A stretch of DNA of 27,195 bases from DASTGO01 sp035719045 (GCA_035719045.1 DASTGO010000327.1:1-27195); one strand, 5' to 3'. Counted from the stretch's first letter, positions 1 through 9,821 are shown. Notes: generated by a model not told the origin, from the letters alone. Translations and numbers: made by a program.

Positions 1-429
1 AAGTCGACACCTACGCCTTTCGCTAGGGAGATCATCGTTTCGGCGTGGAAGTCGGGCCGACCCGTGGCTGTTGTGAGCAACAATTCCGCCGAAGCAGTCA
101 AGGTCTATCTCGACAACCACGACCTGAGTCCCTATGTCTGCCCGATCGTGGGCCGCGCATACGCGGAACCTGCACGGATGAAGCCCTCGCCCGGCCCCGT
201 TCTTGCGGCTCTCACTCACCTCGCCTCCGCCCCTGGGGCTGCCGTGCTGATCGGTGACTCCCTCACCGATATCAGGGCTTCACAGGCCGCGGGAGTGCGA
301 GTGATTGCCTACGCGAACAAGGCACACAAGGTTGCGCCGTTCCGGGACGCCGGGGCTGATGCTGTCGTGACCACCCTGGCTGACGTTGCTCGCATCCTGG
401 TGGATCGTTCGTCTCATGTTGAGGGATGA
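1..429 (+). CDS. HAD-family hydrolase, C-terminal part (5' end outside window)
   Basis: The frame is open from the first base to the TGA at 427-429, so the gene begins upstream of the window. Visible HAD phosphatase motifs are motif II (VVSNNS, encoded near 70-87), the motif III lysine (MKPSPGPVL, near 178-204) and the acidic motif IV (GDSLTDI, near 253-273), followed by the usual glycine-rich strand and a C-terminal AGADAVV segment. Motif I (DxD) would lie upstream. HAD enzymes of this type hydrolyse phosphate monoesters of small metabolites in the cytoplasm; the substrate cannot be read. An internal GTG at 64 could be taken for a start, but the upstream codons (AREIIVSAWKSGRPV) fit the helix before motif II, so the gene is truncated by the window edge, not short. 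If the tRNA scar at 792 is the distal end of an integrated element, this gene is inside it. Confidence 0.8.
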   Translation, partial: KSTPTPFAREIIVSAWKSGRPVAVVSNNSAEAVKVYLDNHDLSPYVCPIVGRAYAEPARMKPSPGPVLAALTHLASAPGAAVLIGDSLTDIRASQAAGVRVIAYANKAHKVAPFRDAGADAVVTTLADVARILVDRSSHVEG

Positions 430-791
430 GGTGCACCCGCCCCGGGTCGGTTCATGGGCCGCGTCCGACGTGACGCCATTCGTGGCGCGACCGGCGAAAA
501 ATCGAGGCCACCAGTTGCCCTGTGAGCGCCTATCGCACGCTGCCTCGACTTGAGGGGCCAGGGAGGGGGTAGCGGTCCCCTGAGGCCAACCTGTGGCCGC
601 TGAACCGATCACGTCGCGCCGGGTGCATCTCGGCCCTGCCGGAGGCCTCCCAGGGCGTGATCGGAGCGCCTGGCGTGGTCTCAGTTCTGGTCTCATTCGT
701 GATCGTTCACTGCCGTCCGCGTGTGGCCACGGAGGGGCCGAATGCCCTCGTGAAGGGCCACATGAACCGTTGCGAACGCACGGCAACAGTT
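430..791. other. Gene-poor stretch between the HAD gene and the tRNA-Lys fragment
   Basis: No reading frame here has convincing codon bias or a recognisable motif. It holds an inverted repeat around 744-758 (GCCCT/AGGGC), two direct copies of TGGTCTCA at 676-683 and 688-695, and a GTTGC...GCAAC inverted repeat ending just before the tRNA fragment. Such small repeats are common at element ends, where integrase and accessory factors bind, but that reading is inference. Confidence 0.4.
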
Positions 792-836
792 CTCTTAATC
801 AGCGGGTTCGGGGTTCGAGTCCCTGGCGGCGCACCA
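792..836 (+). other. 3' half of a tRNA-Lys(CUU) gene; probable attachment-site scar (attL/attR)
   Basis: The 45 bases run from the anticodon loop (CTCTTAA) through the 3' anticodon strand (TCAGC), variable loop, T-arm (GGTTCGAGTCCC core) and 3' acceptor strand to an encoded CCA at 834-836. They match the standard actinobacterial tRNA-Lys(CUU) pattern. Bases 761-791 do not provide a matching acceptor 5' strand, D-arm or 5' anticodon strand, so this is not a functional tRNA. A fragment that starts at the anticodon loop and ends at CCA is what a tyrosine-recombinase element leaves at its distal end after integrating in a tRNA gene. With this orientation the restored tRNA and the element body should lie to the left of the window. 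Confidence 0.75.
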
Positions 837-838
837 AG

Positions 839-868
839 GGCCCAGGTCACGGAAACGTGGCCTGGGCC
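839..868 (+). terminator. Rho-independent-type hairpin downstream of the tRNA fragment
   Basis: Thirteen-base arms at 839-851 and 856-868 pair across a GAAA tetraloop with a single G-U pair. The hairpin starts three bases after the CCA of the tRNA fragment, so it is probably the original terminator of the tRNA-Lys gene. A short T-run (TTT) follows at 874-876. Confidence 0.75.
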
Positions 869-911
869 TCAGCTTTGGTCCCGGACGGTTTTCGGACGGT
901 CTACCGGCCCT

Positions 912-1055
912 TCAGAATCCAGGGCGTAGTCGGGGTCGGAAGCCGCCGGTCTCGAGTAGGGACCTGGCGATGTAGTTGGTGAGGTTGCGGAAGCCGAGGG
1001 CGGAGCCGCGTAGGTGTTCGAGCCGGCCGTTGATCGCCTCGGTGGGCCCTGGTTC
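912..1055 (-). pseudogene. ISL3-family transposase, C-terminal remnant
   Basis: Reading the minus strand from about 1055 to the TGA at 914-912 gives EPGPTEAINGRLEHLRGSAL followed by GFRNLTNYIARSLLETGGF. This is the C-terminal signature of ISL3-type DDE transposases, including the catalytic-region Glu of TEAIN. The same frame stays open only up to about 1118 and the upstream residues look unrelated, so the rest of the transposase is gone. The + strand VanZ gene begins close beside it. No terminal inverted repeats or target duplication could be identified. The fragment is a dead scar and marks past transposition next to the tRNA scar. Confidence 0.75.
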
Positions 1056-1160
1056 GAAAATGACGGTCTGCAGCGTGCGGACCGGCTCGGCGCGTACCGT
1101 GCGGGAATGCCTGAGCGGTCACTACCCGAGATGGTCGAGGATCGGTCGACCTGGCGACTC

Positions 1161-1679
1161 ATGACGACGCGCGCGAAGCTCGAGACCGTGGTCACCTGTG
1201 CCGCATTCGCCCTCTATGCCCTGTTCGCACTGAAGCTTCTGCTCTTCTCGCGGCCGCTCGGTTCGGAACGATCGTTCAACCTCATCCCGTTCGCGAGCAT
1301 CTCGCACTACCTGTTCAGCGGTTCATCCGGCGTGAGGAGGTTCGCGTTCGGCAACATCGCCGGGAACGTCCTCCTCTTCATCCCCCTCGGCTCGGACTTG
1401 TCCGTACTGACGAAGTCGACCGTGGCGAGGACGATGCTCATCGTCGCCTCGGCGAGCGTGGCGGTGGAGATCTTCCAGGGCCTGTTCGCCTTGGGGGCGT
1501 CGGACGTCGACGACGTGATCCTGAACTGCCTCGGAGGTTTCGTCGGTATCCAGTTGTTCCTCCTGCTCAGGGTGATCGTGCGAGACCGCGACCGGGTGCG
1601 CACGGTCGTCGCGGTGCTGTCGGTCCTCGCGCTCCCGGTCCTGTCCTACTTGCTGTTCGTCATCAGACTGCGCATGTGA
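1161..1679 (+). CDS. VanZ-like family membrane protein
   Basis: The product is 172 residues with about four hydrophobic segments. It shows the VanZ-like pattern: NLIPFASI near the start, then GNVLLFIPLG, VEIFQGLFALG and SDVDDVILNCLGG. The family includes VanZ, linked to teicoplanin resistance, and many membrane proteins of unknown function. I chose the ATG at 1161 because the first membrane helix follows directly; no strong ribosome binding site is visible. In-frame ATGs at 1107 and 1131 are alternatives, but the only purine stretch at 1107 abuts the codon, and the frame upstream runs into the transposase remnant. The gene converges on ptuB across about 180 bases. Codon use is less biased than in the housekeeping genes to the right. 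Whether it has any tie to the neighbouring defence genes is unknown. Confidence 0.75.
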   Translation: MTTRAKLETVVTCAAFALYALFALKLLLFSRPLGSERSFNLIPFASISHYLFSGSSGVRRFAFGNIAGNVLLFIPLGSDLSVLTKSTVARTMLIVASASVAVEIFQGLFALGASDVDDVILNCLGGFVGIQLFLLLRVIVRDRDRVRTVVAVLSVLALPVLSYLLFVIRLRM

Positions 1680-1782
1680 GTCCAGGCACCCCTGGGGCCC
1701 GGCAGCTAACCCGTCCAGGCGCTTGTTCCCGCAACGCCACCTGCCTGCAGGCCAGGTCTTCATCAACTTTGCATTCGCGCAA

Positions 1783-1826
1783 GTTGCCACCTGGCAACGC
1801 GTTGGCAGTCTCCGTGGAATTGGCAA
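1783..1826. repeat. Cluster of TTGGCAAC-type inverted and direct repeats between convergent genes
   Basis: GTTGCCA and TGGCAAC form seven-base arms with a two-base spacer at 1783-1798. A perfect ten-base palindrome, CAACGCGTTG, follows at 1795-1804, and a further TTGGCAAC lies at about 1818-1825. The spacer is too short for a good RNA hairpin, so a protein-binding site is as plausible as a bidirectional terminator. The cluster sits between the VanZ and ptuB stop codons. Confidence 0.4.
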
Positions 1827-1863
1827 CCTTCACCCGGAACCTTCTTCACCACTCGTCGGCGGG

Positions 1864-2580
1864 CTACGCCAAGAGTTGCGGGTAGTTCGCGATCGCGGAG
1901 GAGACCTCACTTCCGAGAATTGCCTGCCTGCTGGCGCTGCTCGCTGTCCTGGCCATCCATCTCCGCACGCCCTGAAACGGGTACTCCGACACTGCTGCGA
2001 GTATGTGATCGCAGTAGGCGTCGTCGCCGGCCTCCACGGCTTCGGCGTAGCGCACCACCAAGGCGCAGAGGGCCGTCCAGGCATTGCGTCGCCCCTTGGT
2101 GCAGACGTCCCTGTTGAGACCGAAGACGTCGATCGTCGCCTGCCCGATCCGGTCCAGGGGTACATACAGGCCCGTGGTCGGCGAAAGGGCGAGATGTTCG
2201 AGGGGATCCATCGTCGTGGGGTCGATCAGCAACGGCTGATCCCCGTCCACGGGGAAGGCATCCCGCTTCATGTTGCTGTTGCAGTACGAACATGCGAGCA
2301 GGTAGTTGGACCATGCGAAGCAGTGGTCGGGATACGTCGCCTTCGGACGGTAGTGGTCAATGGTTGTTGCGAGACTGTCTTCGCAGTACATACATCGCTC
2401 GATACCGGAGCACATCCGCTTCAGCGTGTCGAGGACCTCGCGGCGTGCAGTGCCTGAGAAGGTTCCCCAGCTTCGCTTCGCCTCGTCGGCGGGACTCGTG
2501 GCGCCGTTGACCCTCTGCTGCCGCCTCGACAGCGTCCGCTGCGTCGGCAGCGAAATGGGCGGCCGGGCCAGGGGGATCAC
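1864..2580 (-). CDS. ptuB: PtuB-like HNH endonuclease of a Septu defence system
   Basis: The product is 238 residues. Two zinc-knuckle pairs, C63-x2-C66 and C97-x2-C100, flank a DHYRPK motif at about 75-80, and CNSNMK follows. This is the HNH arrangement of the PtuB / retron-associated HNH family. In known Septu systems PtuB is the DNA-cleaving nuclease and forms a complex with the PtuA ATPase. The start is GTG at 2580-2578, which overlaps the ptuA stop TGA as GTGA, so translation is coupled to ptuA. The C-terminal half (about 110-238) has no motif I recognise, with low-complexity residues near the end. The length is usual for the family. The order ptuA-ptuB matches type I Septu. The call rests on the HNH motifs plus the ATPase partner; either alone would be less specific. 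Confidence 0.85.
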   Translation of the reverse strand: MIPLARPPISLPTQRTLSRRQQRVNGATSPADEAKRSWGTFSGTARREVLDTLKRMCSGIERCMYCEDSLATTIDHYRPKATYPDHCFAWSNYLLACSYCNSNMKRDAFPVDGDQPLLIDPTTMDPLEHLALSPTTGLYVPLDRIGQATIDVFGLNRDVCTKGRRNAWTALCALVVRYAEAVEAGDDAYCDHILAAVSEYPFQGVRRWMARTASSASRQAILGSEVSSAIANYPQLLA

Positions 2581-3908
2581 CGTTCGACCAGCCTCGCTCG
2601 CATCAGGGATCGCACCGCAATCTCGGCCTGGCTCGTCGGGAGGTCCGTGCGGAGCGATTCGACTTCTTCCAGCTCGCTCGCGGTCAGCGTTCTCGCGACG
2701 GCAACGGCCTCAAGTTCCGCCAGTCTGTTGCGCACATTGACGGACGTGTCGGAGAAGGCGGTGTCGAGCCCGAAGAGCTCGGACATGACGGCGTCATCGG
2801 CGCTGCCGTTGACCACCCTGTTGAAGGCCTCGCCCGTCAGAACCTCCGCGATGGGCCCCTCGGTCCATCTGGGGGAGAGGCGGACCAGTCCGCCGACGTC
2901 GGCGGCCTGGCAGATGAACGGACTGTGGGTGGTGACGATGAACTGGACGTTGGGGAAGTGTGACTTGAGCCAGAACCCGATCCGCTTCTGCCACTCGACA
3001 TGCAGGTGGACATCCACTTCATCGATGAGAACGACGCCGCTGTGCAACACCTGGACGTGTCCGTCTGCGGTCTCCGTCAGGGCCACGGAACCGAAGTTCG
3101 CGGCGAGCTGTTTGATCAGGTCGAGAACGAGGCCGGCAACCACCCGGTACCCGTCGCTGAGGGATCGAAGGGCGAGCCTCCCACCGTCCGGCGTCGTCAC
3201 CCAGAGTCCCTCTGAGTCGACGTGGTCGACGGTCATCTCCTCAGGCAGAAGACCGTCGCTGAGGAGGCGCAGAACGAGGTGTTCCAGCTCCTCGGCCTCC
3301 TGCTTCTTCTCCAGACGGCGCAGGTAGACCTGTTGCAGCCATACGATCGACTCGGAAAGGGAGGCGTCTTCACGGAAGAGGCTTGCCAGGGCCGCGGGCC
3401 GGCCGGGAGACATCATCAGGCGTTGCGCTTCGGTCGGCGCCGGTGAAATCCTCCGGAAAGGCCCGTAGCCGGCAATGAACCATCCTCGTGGATTCTCCGC
3501 CCATGGCCCGCGTTGAGGAGTCCAGTTCCCGCCCACCGCGATCCGGTCCATGAGCGGCTCAGGTCCGTCCGTCCGGGTCCACTCGATAGCCGTCCAGGGG
3601 TCGAACGTGGGCTTGCGACCCGCAGCGAAGCCGTCTTCATCGCCGAAGGCGAGACGTGCGGCGGCCAACGCACGGTCTTCGCCGTCCCGGATCCAACCGG
3701 TGAAGGTCTCCGCCAGCAGCCGGGCCACGGACGGGCCGGCGATCGCCAGGGCCAGGGCCTGCAGGAACGTTGACTTTCCGGAGCCGTTCCGCCCGGCCAG
3801 CACGATCCAGCGCGGCGGTTCCGGGGCCTTGTTGAAGCTCAGCGAGACCGAGTGCCCGCCCGCAGGGAAACCTCGAATGCCTTCCAGACGCACCTCAGTC
3901 ACGCGCAC
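2577..3908 (-). CDS. ptuA: PtuA-like AAA/ABC-type ATPase of a Septu defence system
   Basis: The product is 443 residues from the GTG at 3908. It begins with a strand typical of SMC/RecF-like ATPases (VRVTEVRLEGIRGF). Walker A is GRNGSGKST at about 39-47. An ABC-like signature (SLSDGYRVVAGLVLD) lies at about 250-265, Walker B (VVLIDEVDVHLH) at about 292-303, and a TTHSP H-loop near 326. A C-terminal helical part of about 100 residues follows. In Septu systems PtuA senses invasion through its nucleotide state and controls PtuB. A longer frame reaches 4310, but its first 130 or so residues look like shadow translation. The GTG at 3908 has AGGTAGG nine bases upstream and sits where homology begins. 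Codon bias is weaker than in the genes to the right, which fits acquisition by transfer. Confidence 0.85.
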   Translation of the reverse strand: MRVTEVRLEGIRGFPAGGHSVSLSFNKAPEPPRWIVLAGRNGSGKSTFLQALALAIAGPSVARLLAETFTGWIRDGEDRALAAARLAFGDEDGFAAGRKPTFDPWTAIEWTRTDGPEPLMDRIAVGGNWTPQRGPWAENPRGWFIAGYGPFRRISPAPTEAQRLMMSPGRPAALASLFREDASLSESIVWLQQVYLRRLEKKQEAEELEHLVLRLLSDGLLPEEMTVDHVDSEGLWVTTPDGGRLALRSLSDGYRVVAGLVLDLIKQLAANFGSVALTETADGHVQVLHSGVVLIDEVDVHLHVEWQKRIGFWLKSHFPNVQFIVTTHSPFICQAADVGGLVRLSPRWTEGPIAEVLTGEAFNRVVNGSADDAVMSELFGLDTAFSDTSVNVRNRLAELEAVAVARTLTASELEEVESLRTDLPTSQAEIAVRSLMRARLVER

Positions 3909-3915
3909 AGCGGCG

Positions 3916-3945
3916 AGCCTACCTGCCTGTCCCCGGCTGCCGGGG
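3916..3945 (-). promoter_or_regulatory. Candidate ptuA promoter and overlapping palindrome
   Basis: On the minus strand a TAGGCT hexamer (3921-3916) fits the actinobacterial -10 pattern TANNNT. It lies seven bases before the GTG start of ptuA, so the message could be leaderless. The same stretch overlaps the AGGTAGG that could be a ribosome binding site, and both readings cannot be fully optimal. A perfect palindrome CCCCGG-CTG-CCGGGG at 3931-3945 falls where the -35 box would be and could be an operator. Confidence 0.35.
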
Positions 3946-4122
3946 GTAGGCGGCGAGACCTTGGCGGATCGCCGGTGTCGCCGAATGCCCATGGGGTTTC
4001 GAACATCATGACCTGCCCGGACGTCCCGCAGCCACCAGACGTCGAGCGGGTCCGCCCGTCTCCCGCCGCGCGCGCCGGTCAGCGGGACCGGTGGGTCGCG
4101 GCAGGCGTCAGGTGTGCTCCCA

Positions 4123-4362
4123 CTAGGTCTGTGTGGGGGCGCCCTCGACGGCGAGGATCTCCCGGGAGTGCGGGCCTCCCGGCGTGGCCAGATCCATGAG
4201 CAGCGACAGTGGGATCCCGCTGGCGAGTAGGCGCATCGCCGAGTCGCGGCGCCCGGCGCAGGGGCTGCCCGGCGGCAGGGCGGTGGGTCCCGGACGGCCC
4301 TGCTGGTCACCGTGTCCGCTCATCGTGCCCCCGATCATGTGGTCCAGGCCCACCTGACCCAT
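4123..4362 (-). CDS. Small protein of unknown function, about 79 residues
   Basis: A short minus-strand frame ends with TAG at 4125-4123. Its product has a polar, glycine-rich N-terminus (DHMIGGTMSGHGDQQGRPG) and a helical C-terminal half (SAMRLLASGIPLSLLMDLA, then PGGPHSREILAVEG). The C-terminal part reads like real protein, with an amphipathic helix and acidic end. Start candidates are GTG 4368, ATG 4362 or the internal ATG that begins MSGHG; none has a strong ribosome binding site. It lies between ptuA and the PucR gene on the same strand, separated from both. I do not recognise a family with certainty. A larger frame in another phase over 4335-4991 is a shadow of the PucR gene. Confidence 0.5.
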   Translation of the reverse strand: MGQVGLDHMIGGTMSGHGDQQGRPGPTALPPGSPCAGRRDSAMRLLASGIPLSLLMDLATPGGPHSREILAVEGAPTQT

Positions 4363-4422
4363 CCGCACGCCGATCGCGTGCCCGGATGTGGTGAATGCGT
4401 CGGCCGGTCGGCGGCAGTCCTT

Positions 4423-4460
4423 GACAGGGCAACCGGGGGACGACAGGGCAACCGGGGGAC
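4423..4460. repeat. Exact tandem duplication, 2 x 19 bp
   Basis: The unit GACAGGGCAACCGGGGGAC occurs twice head to tail with no mismatch, at 4423-4441 and 4442-4460. It lies 38 bases beyond the stop codon of the minus-strand PucR gene. Confidence 0.9.
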
Positions 4461-4498
4461 GGGCGGCCGGGGCGGGCCCGTTCCGGCCACCGTCGGGG

Positions 4499-5677
4499 TC
4501 AGCGGGTGGCTTCGGCCTGGGCCAGCCACGCCTCCAGCGCCCACCACCAGCGGGCGCTGCTCGGCAGGTCCTCGCCGGATTCGTCCGGATAGGCGAAGCC
4601 GGTGAGCGTGGCCAGCCGGCGCAGGCGGTTGGCCACGGTGTTCGGGTGGACGTGCAGGGCCGCCGCGGTGACGTCCAGTCGGCTGCGGTGGCACAGGTAG
4701 GTGTGCCCGGTGACGGCGAGCTGGCGGTGGAAGGGGTCCGCGGGGTCCAGCCGCCCGAGCAGGTCCTCGGTGAGGAAACGGGCCAGCAGCGGCTGGGAGC
4801 GGACGGCCAGGTCGAGGGCGTACGAGCCGATCGGCCGCAGCCCGGTATGTCCCCGGGAACGCCCCACCTCGACCCCCTGCCGGCAGAGCAGATGGGTGGC
4901 GGGCAGGTCCGCGACGCCGACCGGTGGGGCGCTCACGACGAGCACCGCAGCCTTGCCCGCGGCCGTCGGCAGCTGGCTGGACACCCGGCACAACATGCCG
5001 TTGACCAGGCCGGACACCCCGTCGGAGGTGCGCAGCAGAGCGTCCACGGAGGCCGCCTCGCGGGGGGTGGACACGTCGGCGACCAGGTAGTGGTACCGGC
5101 GCCGGGTGTCCAGGCCCAGCTCCTCCGCGGCGGACAGTTCCCCGCTGCCGACCAGCCGGCGCAGCGCCCTCACCCTGGCCGCGGACGAGGTCCGGGCCAA
5201 CCCGCGCTCCGCCTTCTGATGGGCGACCACGATCCGGGTCATCACCGGTGCCACGACGGCGTCGAGGGCGGCCAGTGCCCGCACCGACTCCTCCGGGGCG
5301 AGCAGGTCCCGCAGCCGGCCGATCAACCGGTCCAGCACCACCGAGCGGGCCGCCTGCACCGCGGTCAGCAGCGCGCGCAGCGGCACTCCCTGGGCGGCCA
5401 GGTCCGCGGCCAGCACCTCCGCCCGGGCGGCATGTTCCTCCTGGTCAGGGCCCTGTTCGACGAGGGCGATCACCGCGTCCAGCAGCACCTGGACGTGCCG
5501 GAGCACCTCGTGGCGGGGCAGGGTGCGCTCCCCGGTCCGGCCCCGGGCGGCGTCCGCGGCCGTGCGCATGGCCTCCACATCGGCCCGGACGTCGCACAGG
5601 GTGCGCAGCACCGCGGCCGTGCCGGCGTCGACGGGGACCGCCGCCCGGGCGAGGCCGGCGCGTGGAACCACTCGCAT
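4499..5677 (-). CDS. PucR-type (CdaR-like) helix-turn-helix transcriptional regulator
   Basis: The product is 392 residues. The C-terminal region has the PucR-type helix-turn-helix: SRLDVTAAALHVHPNTVANR near 333-352, followed by LRRLATLTG. The first 170 residues are helical and lack an obvious ligand-binding motif. The middle (about 175-310) is an alpha/beta region resembling the GGDEF-like segment found in this family. Members are cytoplasmic DNA-binding proteins, and many control neighbouring metabolic genes. ATG 5677 has GGAGG only two bases upstream; GTG 5671 has the same site at an ideal eight bases and may be the true start. Longer frames to 5908 run through the ppdK terminator and are not credible. 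The gene lies downstream of ppdK on the same strand but beyond a strong terminator, so it is probably transcribed separately. Confidence 0.8.
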   Translation of the reverse strand: MRVVPRAGLARAAVPVDAGTAAVLRTLCDVRADVEAMRTAADAARGRTGERTLPRHEVLRHVQVLLDAVIALVEQGPDQEEHAARAEVLAADLAAQGVPLRALLTAVQAARSVVLDRLIGRLRDLLAPEESVRALAALDAVVAPVMTRIVVAHQKAERGLARTSSAARVRALRRLVGSGELSAAEELGLDTRRRYHYLVADVSTPREAASVDALLRTSDGVSGLVNGMLCRVSSQLPTAAGKAAVLVVSAPPVGVADLPATHLLCRQGVEVGRSRGHTGLRPIGSYALDLAVRSQPLLARFLTEDLLGRLDPADPFHRQLAVTGHTYLCHRSRLDVTAAALHVHPNTVANRLRRLATLTGFAYPDESGEDLPSSARWWWALEAWLAQAEATR

Positions 5678-5812
5678 CGCCTCCGATCCGCCGTCCGTCC
5701 GCGGCGCAGACCCCGGGCCACGCCGGGGTCTGCCCAGGGTAGGGGCAGGCGAGGGATCCGCCGGGGGTACCGGCACGGGGTGGCCGGCCCGCACCTTCGA
5801 CGGCGGGACGAC

Positions 5813-5854
5813 GAAGGGCGGCCGCCACCGGTGATCCGGTGACGGCCGCCCTTC
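5813..5854 (-). terminator. Strong hairpin terminator downstream of ppdK
   Basis: Perfect twelve-base arms (GAAGGGCGGCCG at 5813-5824 and its complement at 5843-5854) enclose a second small stem (ACCGG/CCGGT). The hairpin begins 13 bases past the ppdK stop. No T-run follows, as is common for actinobacterial terminators. Confidence 0.85.
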
Positions 5855-5867
5855 GGGCCCGCGGTGA

Positions 5868-8573
<2,706 letters not shown>

Positions 8574-8647
8574 GATTGGCTCCTTGCGGACTCGTCACGG
8601 GCGCCGTCACCCGGGATCTCGGCCCATACGATGCTCCCTCGCCCCTG

Positions 8648-8663
8648 AGGTCCGCGAGGACCT
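8648..8663. promoter_or_regulatory. Palindrome in the ppdK-PrsW divergent intergenic region
   Basis: AGGTCC-GCGA-GGACCT forms a perfect inverted repeat 75-90 bases upstream of the ppdK start. It lies in the 285-base gap between ppdK and the divergent PrsW-like gene and could be an operator or a leader hairpin. I could not identify a confident -10/-35 pair for either gene. Confidence 0.35.
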
Positions 8664-8858
8664 AGGGCTCAGAACCATCCCCCTTTGCTCCGGTCTGCGC
8701 TCATCTACCTGGAGTAATGAAACGTTAGCTGATCGTGAGGTTGTGGGCTGCCCCGGGCGTGTCTCGCCGGGCTCTCACTGCCGGAACCGATCCGGGGTTG
8801 CCGCCGCAGGCACCGGGTACTGCCCGGTCCGGACGGATGCGTCGGGAGGCCGGTGGTC

Positions 8859-9800
8859 GTGACCATGGTGCGCACGAGCGGGGTCCGCCCGCGCCGTCGG
8901 TGGCCGCGGGTGTTCGGCCTCGGGCTGCTGCTGTGGGCGGCCAGCGTCGTGGTCACCCTGGTGACGGGCAATCCGAACCTCGTCCCGACCCTGATCCTGC
9001 TCGGCAGCTTCCTGGTCCCGGTGACCTTCGTGCTGTGGGCGTTCGAGACCTGGCGGGACGAGGACATCACCGCGGAGCTGATCGTCACCGCGTTCGTCGT
9101 CGGCGGGTTGCTGGGCATCCTCGGCGCCTCCGTGCTGGAGACGTACCTGCTGCACCCCTCCGTGACGCTCTTCCTCGGCGTCGGGCTGATCGAAGAGGCG
9201 GTCAAGCTCCTGGCACTGGTCCTGGTCACCCGCGGGCTGCCCAGGCGCCATACCCGGGACGGGGTGGTGCTCGGTGCGGCCGTCGGCTTCGGGTTCGCGG
9301 CGTTCGAGTCCGCCGGGTACGCGTTCAACGCGGTGCTGACCGAGCGCGGGCTGTCCGTCGGAGCGCTGGTGCAGAGCGAACTCCTGCGCGGGGTGCTGGC
9401 ACCGGTCGGCCACGGGCTGTGGACCGCCATTCTCGGCGGGGTGCTGTTCGGCGTCTGCCGGGACGGGCGGGCCCGGCTGCTGCGCCCCCCGGTGCTGGTC
9501 ACCCTTGTCTGGGTGGCCCTGCTGCACGCGCTGTGGGACGCGATGCCGTCGCTGGCCGTGCTCGCGACCTTTCTGCTCACCGGGTCCGCCGGGCAGCAGC
9601 AGTTGCTGTCCGCCGGCTACCTGCCCAGCCCGACCGACGCACAGGCCCGGCTGCTGGCACAGCTGCAGTTCGGCGGGATGGGTGTGGTCGCCGTACTCGG
9701 CCTGCTCACCCTGGGGCTGGTCTGGTGGCGGTCGCGGGCCGAGCAGGCCAGGTACTCCCCGCTGCCCGGCCCCCGGGCCTGGGTGATCGCCCGGCGCTGA
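8859..9800 (+). CDS. PrsW-like intramembrane metalloprotease (glutamic-type) family protein
   Basis: The product is about 313 residues with roughly eight hydrophobic segments. It has the conserved PrsW motifs in order: GLIEEAVKLLAL (double Glu, near residues 109-120), GFGFAAFESAGYAFN, APVGHGLWTAI with its His, and HALWDAM with a second His. In Bacillus, PrsW cleaves an anti-sigma factor at the membrane; actinobacterial relatives have mostly unknown substrates. No anti-sigma or sigma gene lies nearby. The start is uncertain: GTG 8859 lies nine bases after GGGAGG, GTG 8853 is three bases after it, and ATG 8865 is fifteen away. The tail after the last helix is short and basic. The gene is convergent with the small gene that ends at 9848. 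Confidence 0.85.
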   Translation: MTMVRTSGVRPRRRWPRVFGLGLLLWAASVVVTLVTGNPNLVPTLILLGSFLVPVTFVLWAFETWRDEDITAELIVTAFVVGGLLGILGASVLETYLLHPSVTLFLGVGLIEEAVKLLALVLVTRGLPRRHTRDGVVLGAAVGFGFAAFESAGYAFNAVLTERGLSVGALVQSELLRGVLAPVGHGLWTAILGGVLFGVCRDGRARLLRPPVLVTLVWVALLHALWDAMPSLAVLATFLLTGSAGQQQLLSAGYLPSPTDAQARLLAQLQFGGMGVVAVLGLLTLGLVWWRSRAEQARYSPLPGPRAWVIARR

Positions 9801-9821
9801 CCCGTGCCGGCCGGCGCCGGG

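Noticed and set aside
761..836. A complete tRNA-Lys gene
   Set aside because: The 5' acceptor strand, D-arm and 5' anticodon strand are missing; bases before 792 do not pair with the 3' half.
1864..3908. Retron with a PtuAB-type effector
   Set aside because: No reverse transcriptase motif (xxDD) is encoded nearby, and no msr/msd-like structure was seen.
3909..4310. N-terminal extension of the PtuA frame to 4310
   Set aside because: The added 130 or so residues are Arg/Pro/Ser-rich shadow translation, and a well-placed GTG with upstream AGG lies exactly where homology begins.
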